Shown here in pieces: positions 48,319-59,981 of a stretch of 64,000 nucleotides of DNA (positions are counted from its first letter, which is position 1; the number at the start of each line of letters is the position of its first letter). Under the pieces are notes generated by a model that was given only the letters and a program-made list of their open reading frames with translations, made no database searches and was not told the DNA's origin. Position numbers and translations under genes: made by a program. Origin of the DNA: Lunularia cruciata (lineage: Eukaryota > Streptophyta > Marchantiopsida > Lunulariales > Lunulariaceae); assembly GCA_948567375.1 (NCBI GenBank), contig OX419761.1, positions 13,022,501 to 13,086,500 on the forward strand, read 5' to 3'.

Positions 48319-50199
48319 TCATGCCGACCTCAGTTCAGCTCTCCAGTCTCTGACTTTCAATCAATGAGTTATCATAAAGAAAGAACAGTAACTTTCAGTG
48401 GCCTTAAACAAGCACCGAGAGAAGGGAAGACGTACTTGCGTAGACAACTTCGAAACTCTCGTCCTCTTTTGATGTCAACTTCGCCTTCTTCGAGCTGCAT
48501 GCGTATACCGGCAACTTAAAATCAGGCTCGAACAGGGTGAACTACTATTATGAACTAAATGCAGAGAGCCAAGGCATAAAACTGTACCCAGTCCATCTAT
48601 CTATCCAATTGTCGGAAGGCTTTTCTGCAGGTACTGAGCGGTAGAAGGAGACCTACCGGATCTTCGCCATAGATGGTGTTGTAGCACGCAGCTGAAACAC
48701 ACCGTAGAGCGCAGTTTTCTCTGGCAATATGCGAAGAACGGCATCCTCTACCCCACAGCCCGCTGTGTGACAGACATACACACAAGCAAACTTTACTCGC
48801 CGGTGTAATTACGGTATCCATCGATTTCAAGGGATATGTAGTACTTGTTTCTATTAACCTAGGAATTGAAGTCATACAATATATAAGAAAAAATTCCTGT
48901 GTGGCATTAACAGGAGCCACTTACTTATCTATGTCGATGTAGCAATTTTCCTTCCTTTTGTTCATATCTCTTTCCTGCACAATCTTAGATACAGCAACTT
49001 AGTAAGCGTCCGGGATAGACTAGCTTACGACATGCAATCAACGCTTCACTCCTTGACTGCATTTAAACCCAGCATGCAAGACGATTTCCACAGAGATCAA
49101 CCCCTCGCAATATCGCTTGAGCAGAATATGACTCTGAAAAGTATATTAGTCTCCCCCAGGAACAGGGCCCAAAAACAGGATGTGACAAGATCAACCAGTT
49201 GAGAGGAAAACTGAAGGTAAACTCTGGATCGCTAGGAGCCTCTACTCGTCAATAGTCCAGCATAGACACTCATTGGAGAGAAGGGGGAAGTACGAGGAGG
49301 CTGCAGATGTGGGCACGGAGAGGAAAGCCGAGCGTGGAGCAGCAGAAATCGGCAACCGCGGAGCTATGGTCTGCTGACCACAACCATCTAAACCCCATTT
49401 GGTGCATAACTCTATTGGGGTTATTAGGGTTAACTCCACGCCGAGCTGTGGTATTAACTCAATCAGAAGGAAATTTCCGATTCTTCACAATCAGGTCTGA
49501 TTCTAACATTGACAAAGTAGACGCAGAAATTATATACTTTATCCATGATTCAGATATCATTTACTCTTAATCTAAGCAGGCAAAAGTATCTGCCCCCGTA
49601 GTGGAAGAAATATTCTGTGTGCCACCTCAAAGTCATGGCTAAGAACTTCATGTGAGGTACATGAACAAAGAGTAATCAAAACTAACAGGTAAAACAAAAA
49701 CATAATCAAGTGCCATGAAGATTGGGAATGGATAAGTCCGACCTTAAGCCTGGAAAGGTGAGAGCTACAAACGTAATAAGATGCTCCCCGGCAGACAGGA
49801 CGTGAATATCTCTACAAAACGCAGTGTACTTCCATCTTTGGAGAATAAAGAAAATTTCACTGCCTTTCTACCACCTCATCATAAAACCAAACCCAGACAA
49901 TTTGTCACCCTTCAACAGTCTAATATAACAAGGATTCTTCATCGAGAACGAAACAGACGATAGCTCAGGAAAGCGGAAATAGAAAATACAAACTTAAGAA
50001 TAAACCTATCGGATGCAACGTACAAACTTCGAAAGCCTCAATCCTCCTGTTCAAGAAAACGAATCAGCTGAAACCTGATCAATATAGTTTGAGGGCAACA
50101 TACCGAAACAGCAGGTCTCTCGTACTTGGCGGAGCAGAGAGGCGAGAGCATCAGAACTGCCAGAGCTAACAGCAGTCCATAACCACGTATCCTCCCCAT
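48319..50199 (-). CDS. Small secreted cysteine-containing protein, DUF4787-like, about 113 aa
   Basis: Exons on the minus strand: 50,199-50,104 (32 codons), 48,974-48,925, 48,762-48,657, 48,494-48,436 and, less certainly, 48,349-48,319. All introns are GT-AG and phase fits every junction. Exon 1 is a signal peptide, MGRIRGYGLLLALAVLMLSP, with cleavage likely after LCSA. The mature part has NCYIDIDNGLWGRGC, ARENCALRCVSAACYNTIYG and EDPLEEGEVDIKRGREF. The ENCxLxCxSxxCY and DPLEEGE blocks match, from memory, the plant DUF4787 family of small secretory-pathway proteins of unknown function. The last exon (KDWRAELRSA, TGA) does not match the usual C-terminus I recall, so the 3' end may be wrong. 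The leader of exon 1 is GA-rich. Confidence 0.75.
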
Positions 50200-50411
50200 A
50201 CCGAAGTTTCTCCCTCTCTCGCTCCCTCTCGGACGCTCCTGAAGCTAGCCGAGAGTTGCAAATCCCGGCGTGGCAGCCCGTTTGCGACAAGCAGGAAGGC
50301 AAATCAAAAACTACATACACTTCGATGATCAGCAATCACAATCCACATGGTCACGACGAAGATATGCACCATCTTGTCACTCAATTACACCATCTAACCT
50401 AACAGATCCTC

Positions 50412-50450
50412 CTCCTCCTCCCATAATGTTCCACAATCGTGGAGGAGGAG
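50412..50450. repeat. Hairpin with perfect 10-bp arms
   Basis: CTCCTCCTCC at 50,412-50,421 and GGAGGAGGAG at 50,441-50,450, with a 19-base loop. It lies about 210 bp upstream of the DUF4787-like start codon, in promoter position. Confidence 0.85.
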
Positions 50451-51160
50451 ACCGATTGCACGCCACAAGTTCAACACGGACATATGTGTAACCTCACTGA
50501 CTCTCACTCACGCACTGTATCTGTCAACAACAGTAATTCTCTTCTCCACTGTACTTTTTGACTCGACCCCTCGACAGCAGAAAACAACCAGTTTTACTCT
50601 GATTCTGGATGTACTTATATTGAAGTCTATTTGGCTAATCCTGCTTCCAGAAACGCACTTAGAAGCTCGGAAAAGTATGATAATTCACAAAATCACAAAG
50701 CCTTGATTAGACTTTGACACATCATGCATCGTGGATGGATAAGAGGCAAGGCACTTAAGATCTTCGAACGCTTCTCAGAAATTTAGACATGTCTTTACTA
50801 CTATTCCACAACGTGGTATGAAGCAGCTATACCAATGAACTATCTCTGATAATTTAAGTACACTCTCCAAACCAAATAACACATGGTCTCTAGACCTTCC
50901 ACGGTGATTTCATTTGCTCAAGAAGAGGGTACAAACACAACTGGCTGCAATTACTTATTGGTCTCACATCACTTCTCCACTAGCAGAAAGAACACATGGT
51001 CTCAAGATCGCCCATTCGACGATCCCAAGGATACAAGGTCTTGTAACCCAGATCAAACTCAAAATGCTTAGGGGAAAAAGGCGACCGCGTAGAAAAAAAC
51101 GAAGGTAGAATGCTTAGGTAGAATTGCTGATTAGCAAGAATAGAGTTTTTGCATTTTGTC
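50451..51160. other. Right edge of gene island 2, no gene recognised
   Basis: Ordinary AT-rich sequence. Two overlapping frames at 50,883-51,108 end in a basic run and show no motif. Confidence 0.4.
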
Positions 51161-51329
51161 CAAAAAGTTAACCAAGTTGTGACGATCTAGTATCATATAG
51201 TATAATAGCAAGGAAGATATTGTTCCCATGAAGATATGGCCAAAATGACAAGATTTGAAGAGAAATGTCACAACTTGCAGTTCTATCGTGTAACTTGTTT
51301 AACCTCTTGTGCAAGAAATATTCCTTAAA

Positions 51330-51660
51330 GTCACCCATTGAATTAAAAAAACAACCAAAATCACTTTTATTTATAATATGTTCCAATTATTTCCTGAAGG
51401 TGATGATTCAATCAACTCCGAAGTGGCATTTCTACTATGAAGACCACAACTCCAAAGAACATGTTCTACCTTCCCCAAAAGCATGACTCTAAAAGCTCTG
51501 CGCATTGATATAGATTCATTGTCTTTCAATTCCATGTTACTTTAACACTATAACTCACTTAAGACCCATCAAGTTATTGCTTGGCTCCTTCAGAACTACC
51601 AAGGATCCCAGACCCTAGCCACAAGTACTTAGTGATCATACACACTCAATTATTTGGGTC
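51330..51660 (+). repeat. Decayed copy of the repeat ORF seen at 2,819-3,289
   Basis: Encodes VMIQSTPKW and EHVLPSPKA (51,394-51,486), matching VMVQSTLK and ENVLPFPKN at about 2,990-3,105. A downstream block CAAGGATCC(C/A)AGACC is shared at the DNA level. It is broken by stops. Confidence 0.5.
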
Positions 51661-52179
51661 CTACCACTAAGATTCCTCACCTCTATTCAATCAGAAACAC
51701 ACAACCAATACCCAAAATTAAGCACAAGTGATAAAGTGATTTTTGCACTTTTGATCTATTTATATTCAAGGACTGAATACCTATTTACATCAAATTGAAG
51801 TGTTAAATAGCTTCTCCCAAGTAGGTTCCAAGAAATACATTGGTGGAGAAAATCAAAGGATCTTCCTAGTCTAATCTTGACCGTACATTACTTATCTACC
51901 TTATCCTAACCTTATGTACACTACTTAGGTACCTTCTATGTGTTTGGTGGAATTACTAGTTCTTCTGCAATGAAATTCTCTATCTTATCTTCTTTGGACT
52001 TCTTTCTACTCCAAAGATTACAACTACAAAGAACCTTCAACTAAGAAGAGCTATTCTATGAAGGGTTTTTGGCTCTAAACATAACTACAAAGGACTACCT
52101 TCTTTCTTATTCACTTTAAGGAGAAGTCCTATCTACTCCTTGTAATCTGCAATTTCTATAATTAAAGAGTCACAAGACT

Positions 52180-52620
52180 CAATGAACTTCTTATCTACCT
52201 ATATCCTAAGTCTCATTTCTAATCATGATATCCATCTTTGGTTCTTTGTACATCTTTCCTCCAAGGTTTGTACATGCAACTTAGGCTCATGCATTTTTTG
52301 TCTTGCTCATTTGGCCTTGAGCTCCATCTTTGGCTATGGACACTTACTAATCCCAAAGAGCCTCCAAACTCTTCAACAAATTTGCCTTTGCTTTGGTTGG
52401 AGTAGTGTACAAGCCTCAAACCTCTCTATAGTGACCTCCTCCATTATTCTTTGTTAATCTATAGCTCATGCTTCCTTCTCCTTCTTGAATGCTTCTTGTA
52501 GTGCCTCTATCTATATCACTACCTCCTTCCTATATTTGGCCATTTGCAAATCTAAGGTAACAATCTTTTCATTCTCCCCCTCCAATTTGCTATAAACACT
52601 TGCCACTTTTGCTTCCTAAC
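52180..52620 (-). pseudogene. Coiled-coil ORF remnant, second copy
   Basis: On the minus strand from about 52,605 down it reads KLEGENEKIVTLDLQMAKYR and then EALQEAFKKEKEA, with stops. Composition and spacing match the coiled-coil ORFs at 3,890-4,500 and 57,700-58,960. As in the first copy, it lies right of the repeat ORF on the opposite strand. Confidence 0.45.
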
Positions 52621-53499
52621 CTTCTTGGTAGGCTTGATGCTATTGCTTATGTCACGCCATTTGTAGCGTCGCACCTAGATTGCTTAGACTCTGGAGTAGT
52701 AGTGTTGGTAGTCAAGAGTATTTGGGTAGTTACTCATAGACTACTTGTTGACAGACAGTTTTTGTGTTTGGGGATTGACTACATGATGGGACCCACCATC
52801 ACTTGCACCGTTTGGACCGTTGGATGTGCCGTCAGTGGGACCGTTAGGGTTTGAGACCTAGCTTGAGTCTAGGGGGTATAGTTTCAAATTGCAGCTCCAA
52901 AGAGCTCACTTCTCTGATGTTGAGCCTTCAAGTTGCTAGTTAGAGGAGACAGAGGCTAGAGAGTATCACCTAGATTCTTTTAGCTAGAGTGGGTGTGGCT
53001 TGACTATGATCAATACCCAATTGTTGGCAAATTATAGAATGACAAATCAAGTACTGATCTGATTGAGTGTGAGTCGAGTTGTGTAAACGAGCTAATTACA
53101 TTAGAGAAGTGAAGTGAAGAGGAAATCGGGTATAGGAATTGAGAGTGTTGGTGGTATCTCCAAGACTTGCTAATTAATTGTAGCTCAATCGGAGTTCAAA
53201 TTTTCCCCAATGTGCAGAAGCTCATTTGATTGATGCAGATTTGGCAATGAGGCAGACGGTACGAGGAAGTGTTGGCCAATTTTTGAGCAAAGAGAAGCAA
53301 TTTTTGAGCAATGGTTGTGATTTTGAGCTCAAGAGGTGAAAGTAGGACCAATCTAGTGCGAGTTGGGCTCAGAAAGTGAAATTGAAGGTGGAGTTGGGTA
53401 CCCACCCCCATCAATTTATGATTTGGAGAAACCTATTTTTGGCTCAAGTGAAGAGTTAGCAAAGGATTTGGCGGTCGGCCAACTTTAGGGATTTATGTC

Positions 53500-53740
53500 A
53501 GATTTTTGCTAGAGTTTATGTTAGATTTGTGGCCAGATTTGGAGGAATTTTGCTTGTTGGCCAAATTTGGAGGAGTTTTACTTAAGTTTGAGAAGTTTCA
53601 CCGACTTGGAGGAGTTTTGCTTGTCGGTCAAATTTGGAGGAGTTTCGCTTGTTGGTCAAATTTGGAGGAGTTTCACTCAAGTTGGGGGAGTTTTGCATAC
53701 TTGGAGGAGTTTTGCCAGATTTGGAGAGGGTTCAAAGTGG
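53500..53740 (+). repeat. Minisatellite, ~30-33-bp unit, in the element C leader
   Basis: TTTGGAGGAGTTTTGCTTGT and its variants recur about seven times. All reading frames repeat LEEF or GGV motifs, as expected of a minisatellite rather than a gene. The matching part of element C copy 1 (29,880-30,180) has a longer, different repeat built on GATTTGGAGA and GGCAAGAA. Confidence 0.8.
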
Positions 53741-53879
53741 CAAGAAGAAAGGCATTTAGAGGCATAGGGCTATGAGAGGCTACGAAGGGCCAACAAGCTA
53801 GCTTGTTGGTGTGAAGCTAGCTAGTTTAGAGTAGATCTTGGTCATTGTTTGGCAAAATCTACCCACCATCCTAGATTGT

Positions 53880-53949
53880 GCACAACAAGGTTTGAACCCT
53901 AGATCTTTGGTTCCTAGACTGATGCCCTAGCCAACTAGTCCACCCTCAC
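53880..53949 (-). repeat. tRNA-derived block (SINE-head-like)
   Basis: Minus strand: GTGAGGG, then a D-arm/A box TGGACTAGTTGGCTAGGG, an anticodon-loop-like CTAGGAA, and a T-arm with an exact B box GGTTCAAACC. The spacing is that of a tRNA. The acceptor end does not pair with GTGAGGG and the anticodon stem is mispaired, so it is not a functional tRNA. It could drive RNA polymerase III transcription. A degraded copy sits at 30,325-30,389. Confidence 0.7.
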
Positions 53950-54361
53950 TTGTTGTCCTAGTGTGTGTTCCACTATTATCTATACATCTATAGCTTTGGC
54001 TAAGAGAGACAGTTTGATCTTATCTTTGGTGATCTTGGTAGCTTAGGAAGTAGAGAACTCATATTATGCCAAATGCCAAATGGTGGCAGAGTTAGTCCAA
54101 TGTTGATTTATGAGAAGGGGGGTTTTTGCTTAGCTTTCTTGTGATTGGACCCCCTCTATTCTCTACTTCATGTTTGTGCACCTTGTTTGTGTGAGGTGCC
54201 TTGACTTTAGAACGTCGATGCTCTAATGTGCTCTCAATAGTGAGGCTGGAGTGATGACCAGTCAGACTACCTTTGTTTCTCTTTGGTGAGGTAGGAAGTG
54301 ATGACTTGCAGACCATGAGAGTGCGTATTGTGATGATAGGTTATAGGTTACACCTTCCCTA

Positions 54362-55099
54362 TGTAATACCAAGAGCTAGCCATATGATCTCAATGTGAAA
54401 TTCTGTTTGGTAACATATGGAATGATGTTATATATGATGGACAAAATAGATCAGATAGAAGTATCACCAAAAGAGTACTTCTACTAATAAGGCAGAAACC
54501 AAAATAGATTTGAAAATCTTACAACCAATAGCTAGACATATGATTTAAAGGTGAGAATTGGTTTGGTAACATTTAGAAGGATGTTACACATGATGGAATA
54601 AATAGATCAGAAAGATATATCACCAAAAGTGGACTTCTACTAATAGAGTAGGAGTTGAAATATGCCAGAGATATTTGAAGGCAATTTTGGAGGCCTAAAC
54701 GGATGAATTAGGCCTCAAAAATGTATAGATTCCCCCCCCATTACAAGATGGGCTACCTTTCCCCTCCCCTTGGTTTGTCTTGTTGAGAGCTTTCCAATGG
54801 TACCTCACCCACGTGATTTTGAGATCCCTACAAGAAGATTCCCTAAAAGATTCCTTCCAGTCAAAGCATGTTTGACCAACTAGATAGGATCAGGACCAAC
54901 ATGTCATCCATCCAAGTAAGTAATCCAAGGGTGGAGCTTTCTGACATGTCACCTATTTATGTGCTTAATCCTATGGTTGAGCTTCCTTGGAGGAGATCTT
55001 CTTTGTCTATATAATAAAGAGAAGGTGCTCCTTTGGGGCATCAGATGATTGAGTGTGAAATATGTATTTTCTCTCTTCTCTTTTCCTCGGAGTATTACA
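54362..55099 (+). repeat. Solo LTR-B with 5-bp target duplication
   Basis: Starts TGTAATACC and ends GTATTACA. It is flanked by CCCTA on both sides (54,357-54,361 and 55,100-55,104). No element sequence is attached. An internal direct duplication of about 160 bp (starting CCATATGATCT and CATATGATTTA) is shared with the copy at 62,536-63,274 but absent from the one at 16,759. Confidence 0.9.
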
Positions 55100-56150
55100 C
55101 CCTAGTGTTGTTATTATAGTTAGAGCTATATTAGTTGGTGATGTTTAGTTGGTGTTGTTGGCACTTGGAGGTGTTGGCACTTAGTGGGGTACTTGCTGAG
55201 GTTATAATTACCGGTTGTAGTCCTTGGTTACATTGTCACGACAGAGTTCTTTGGGGATTTCAAAGATAGCATTGCAATACGCAATGGGTTTACTTGGAGT
55301 GGCACTCGGTATCAGCTTGTATCTGAGGTCCCAATGAGGGGGGAGATTGACTCTAAATTGGAGTTTGATACAAGAGCTGATTCAATTGAGAGTGCACTTG
55401 GTGTGTCCACACCATAATTGTGGGACATGGATGAGATTTTTGGGGCCTCCAAAGGCCTTAGGCATTACTCTGGTATAGTGGGTACCATTGAGTTGGATGA
55501 ATTCATCTAGGAGTTTGATAGTTGGTGTGATTTGCAATAGATGGGGAACCCAACTTTGTTTACATCCTTCATGGCATGGAAGGGTTATTTCAGCATTTGG
55601 AGAGTACACCGATGGACGACTACCATGAGTTTAGGAGAGCTTACTTGGAGGAGATTGAGCTATGGAGATAGTATTGGTCTCCAAACTATGTCTCCATTAC
55701 TTCAAGTCCGGTTTCTAGGGGAGATTGGTTGTACCCACGAGTTCTAGCTATAGGAGCATTGGTGGATCTCTTGGATATGGTGCTACTACAAGTAGAGGTA
55801 CTACTATAGGAGGTGGTGTAGTACCAGGGTTTAACTCCATGGTGGATTTCTTTTAGTGTTTGAGGCAAAACTACATGGGAGTGCAGACTAACAAGCTAAG
55901 GAGCTTAAAAGAGTTCCAATTGGAGGCTGAAGAGAGTCTACGCAAGGCATACACTCGTATGAGATGGCTGAGTAGTTTCACTCAAGGAGTTACTGAGGCC
56001 CAAGCAGTCTAGTTTTGGTATGGGATATTGGACATGGAGTTGCGACGTAGAGTTTGTGATGCTACATTATTATAGGCTACTTCTCCCACTTTGGCAGTGG
56101 TCTTTGGTTTGGTTGAGCCAATCTACATTCAATCTAGCTACTTGTGTGAC
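55100..56150 (+). pseudogene. Element C copy 2 gag region
   Basis: Frame pieces contain YHEFRRAYLEEIELW (55,613) and, after frame changes, EFQLEAEESLRKAYTRMRWL (55,914), QGVTEAQAV.FWYGIL and RRVCDATLL. This is consistent with a Ty3/gypsy capsid region. Stops are frequent. A change of character near 56,150 suggests a junction with the following coiled-coil region. Confidence 0.5.
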
Positions 56151-59100
56151 TTTAGCAATGTAGATCATGCAATAAGAAAGAACATGGAGTATGGAAAGCT
56201 ATGGAACTTTATAGCTCATAAGTTATTACTGCCAATAGAGGAAGAGCTCACAAGAATCTTGGCAAATGCAGACAAAATCCAAGTGGAATCCAAAGTAATA
56301 CTTTTACTTGTTCCCATATTAGGTGATTCCAAAATTTTTGTACCAATTCCCATCATAGAGGATATGATACAAGATGTATTTCCATCAATAATGAGGATGG
56401 AAGATGTTGTACTAGCATGGAGGGAATTTTATATGAGCCTACAACACTTACTTGAGGTTTTATGTTTTAACATTACTCACAGCCCTATGGAAACCATGAA
56501 CAAAAATGTGCTCCTAATGGCTATAGTTACCATCCACCTCTTTTCTACACCATGAAGAATTTTCATTGGCTGGTAGGCGGGCAAGATGATATGTCCTTTT
56601 TGAGCATATCGGTAATGGAAGCTATAATTTGAACTGTGTTACACAAGGAGGCATTGGATTATGCACCAATAATATTCACCAAACTATATGAAAGTTGGAA
56701 AGTAGTCCACATAGAGAAGGCAAAGGAGGGAAGGCATTTCCTTACAAGACTGGTGCTGATGGCAATTCTTGAACATCTAGCTCTAAGAGCCATTCAAATG
56801 TAGGAAAACCTTACCAAGGAAGTGATGCTTACTTTGCAACTACCCATATTTAAGAAAAGTTACTAAGATATGGTAAAATAGGTAAGGAGACAAAATGTGA
56901 GTCTCCATGCAATAGCCTTACTACTTGCCAACTTCAAAAAGTGGACTGATAGAGAACAAGCAAACCTGCTGAAACTAAGGATGGACTCTATCACTATGAT
57001 ATGGGAAGAGGAATGGTGTGAACTTAGCAATCCTATAGAAGAAGAGACTTCTTGTAGTAAGGAGAAGAAATTGGCCAGCTCCAAGAAGGGCAGAGCAATG
57101 TCTCCAGTCAAGGAGAAAAAGAAACTAAAGATGAGATTTTGGTCTTCCTTGAATAATGAAGAGGAAGTTGAGGTCACCTTACAAAAAAAACCAGTGCTTT
57201 TGAACGGGCTTAAAGTGATCCCAAAAGGCTTGAAGTCTTGAACCACCTCTTTGAAGAGAAGGATTGCACAATAGGGCAAGGTAGAAGTCATCAATATTGA
57301 GGATGACTCTCCTATAAACCCAAAGGGCACCGCATGAACACTTACAGGTTATTCAAAAACAATGGAGAAGTGAGCGCCTCACTCATGCCTCAAGACTTGA
57401 CTATTTTTCAATGCCCACATGAAGAATGGCCTATGGTATCTCGTCCCATGCTGATTACTTAGAGGCTATAGGAGCAAGAACTCGTAGAAAGTGACGTGTT
57501 AGGATCATTACCCTAGATCAATGACAACCTTATGGAGGGTCTAGTAAGCTGTGAGTATTTTAGGGAGTGGGTAAAACACTTAGACAAAGCATGGAAGCTA
57601 GCATTATTTTCCATGTTGATAGATTTGAAGTGCGGGTAGATGGCCCAAGAGAGGATCGTGGAGTTATGGGAGGAATAGGAACAATTTCTAAGTAGAGAGA
57701 GAAAGGTCATGTGAGTTCCAAGAAGCCAAACTCACATAGATCTAGAAGGTAGACAAGTGCCAAATGGAAGCTGCCAAGGTTATAGCCATATTGGTAGAGG
57801 TAGAAGTCCAACTCCATTGTTTGCAAGGTGAGAAGGCCATGATGGATGACCAGTTGGCTTGTGCTCAATTGGAGAACGAGAAGAATGAAGGAGAAATCCA
57901 ATCAATATGGGACCAAGCAAGCCACACCAAAGAGGATTTCAAGGCCCAAGAGAAATTGTGGGAATTTTTTGTAGCTTTTGAGAAGTCCACAAAGGAGATC
58001 AATGAGCTAAAAATCTTCCAAGAAGAGCTCTTAGTCCTCAAGGTAGACAAGAGTAATTGAGAGTAGGCTTGGAAAATTTGTCAAGGGAAGTTGGCCTCCT
58101 ATGACTTACCATAAACAAGCTGAACAAAGAAATAGCTCATGGGGAAGTTATCTCCTCCATTATAAGGATAAGAGTTGCAAAGAGCAAGCCAAAGTATAGG
58201 CTCAACAGACTTCCTAAAATGAGCTTACTATTCAAAATAGGAAGATAGAACAACAAGTGAGCCAATTGCTTCATTCTGTTATCCATAACAAGATGGAAGC
58301 ACCTTGGTGCATGAGGATTCTGAAGTAGAAGAGGAGGATGAGACCAAGGATGCCAAACCTAAAAGGTTTACCTCAAGACGAGCACCCAAAGATGACTCTG
58401 ATGATGAGGTTGGGTGACCAAGCAAGGGGAGTTCCATAGGAGGCAAATCAACCACTTTTGGCTCACATCAAACTACTTCCCCTTCCAAGCAAGGAAACCC
58501 CTCTTGATCTTCCCCAAAGAAAAAGATGGGAAGTAGCTCTCCTAAGAAGGGAAATATGGGAAGTAGTCCCATACATAAGGAGGCTGCAAGTGGAGTTTCC
58601 TCAAGAAGAGAACACATCTCCTTGGAGGAAGAACCATGGAAAGGTTAGACATATCAATTGAAGAAAGATTGGTGATCAATGAGTACCAAAATATGGGGAG
58701 CACAATGGATACCACCATATTGTTGACATACTCAGTTAGGTTAGAGACAAGAGTAACTAACACCACATGGAGGATGCCTCTATGTTGGAGGAAGAAATGA
58801 GCCAGCTAAGCTTTTACAAGGCCCACCAAAAGTCCAGCGGCACTATGGAACCTATCACAAGATCCAAGGGAAGAGATGCCACACCAAAAGAGGAGGAGGA
58901 ACAACCCTATGAAGACCTCCAGAATCTCAGGACAATTGGACCTTCAGAAACCAGCTTCTCTCCTTAAGCCACTGAACAGGTGAAGCAGCTAGCCAAAAGT
59001 ATTGTTACTCTAGAGGAAGAATTTCCACACTTCATGACTATCTGCTAGGCTCCAGAACCTAGAGATCCCATAGAGAAAGTGGTTACTACCCACACATAAT

Positions 59101-59827
59101 GAATATGAAGGGGTTAGAAAGTTGTGCATGGCACATGATAGCCATATGAGCACTAGCATCATAAGAAGTCCTAGACTATGTTAGACAAGTTCCATAGGAT
59201 CTCCATGATTTTAAGGAGTGGTTACCCTTGGTCATTCCTCCTCACCATAGGTCCTGCTATAATCCCATAGTGGTCACTTCACTCCTGCTCTTCATGACAA
59301 TTTGGCACATGGGAGTCATTAGCATGAATCAAGTGGAAGCAGTAGTGGAAGCATTCTATAGAGTAGATTAAGAACAATTGGCCTAGTATCCCTTCCTTCC
59401 TTGACCCAATCTTACCTAAGATATGCAAAAGGAAATATTCATAGCCTTCAACCAACTAAATTGGAGACATTAGTCTTCATCTTGGTCGAGCAGATCTACA
59501 AGTTTGATCTCATATTACTAATCATAAGAGTTGTAATCATTCGTCATGTCTCCCTTCAAGCCACTCTAGAGATGTAACAATTTGCCTTATGGGCATTTGG
59601 TGTGGGTTTTTTGGAACTCTAGAACAAAGTGTGTGATGGTTGAAGCTATCTTAATGGAGGAGATTTGTTTGATAAATGCTCACAAGTTGACCTATGTAGC
59701 AATGCATCTACCCTACTTCACCTTGAGTTACTTACCTCAAGCTGGTTAACCAAGGCTTAGCTTTGAAGCCACATGTATGTCCAATAAGAGAATACATCAA
59801 AGTGGCTTGAGTAACAAATATAGAAAT
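56150..59827 (+). mobile_element. Coiled-coil-encoding repeat, third and longest copy
   Basis: Pieces in order: a 154-codon frame at 56,091-56,555 with helical leucine-rich sequence; 56,897-57,241 (114 codons) ending in a Lys-rich segment; 57,764-58,060 (98 codons), a strong coiled-coil candidate (ENEKNEGEIQSIW, EKSTKEINELKIFQEELL); a Ser/Lys-rich acidic stretch about 58,310-58,640 (EVEEEDETKDAKPKRF, KKKMGSSSPKKGNMGSS); then stop-rich sequence to the LTR at 59,828. No RT, integrase or transposase is seen. Probably one long ancestral protein. Family not recognised. Related fragments lie at 3,890-4,500 and 52,180-52,620. Confidence 0.45.
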
Positions 59828-59981
59828 TGTAACAATATGGAGTTTAGCAACAAAGTTAGTAGGGCTAACAAAGTAGCAAATAAGACAAATTAGCCTAGAA
59901 TATTTTGAAAGTATCTAGAAAGCTTCTTTGGAAGCTTCCTGGCTAGCTTAGCTTGCATCTCAAGTAATTAATTTCTAGAAG

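Larger units (their letters stand above)
52690..54361 (+). mobile_element. Element C copy 2: LTR-C fragment and leader
   Basis: 52,690-53,100 aligns with LTR-C (GTAGTGTTGG, GTTAGGGTTTGAGACCTAG, TAGCTAGAGTGGGTGTGG). The leader follows with a minisatellite (53,500-53,740) and the tRNA-like block (53,880-53,949). It continues after the solo LTR-B into the gag region at 55,100-56,150. The pol part is absent. Confidence 0.65.

Noticed and set aside
49242-49439. Exon of the DUF4787-like gene at 49,242-49,439 minus
   Set aside because: It is open after a fair acceptor in phase 0 but ends in a stop without matching the family. The 50-bp exon at 48,925-48,974 fits phase and family instead.
53880-53949. 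Functional tRNA-Pro(AGG)
   Set aside because: The acceptor arm does not pair and the anticodon stem has three mismatches. It is tRNA-derived at best.
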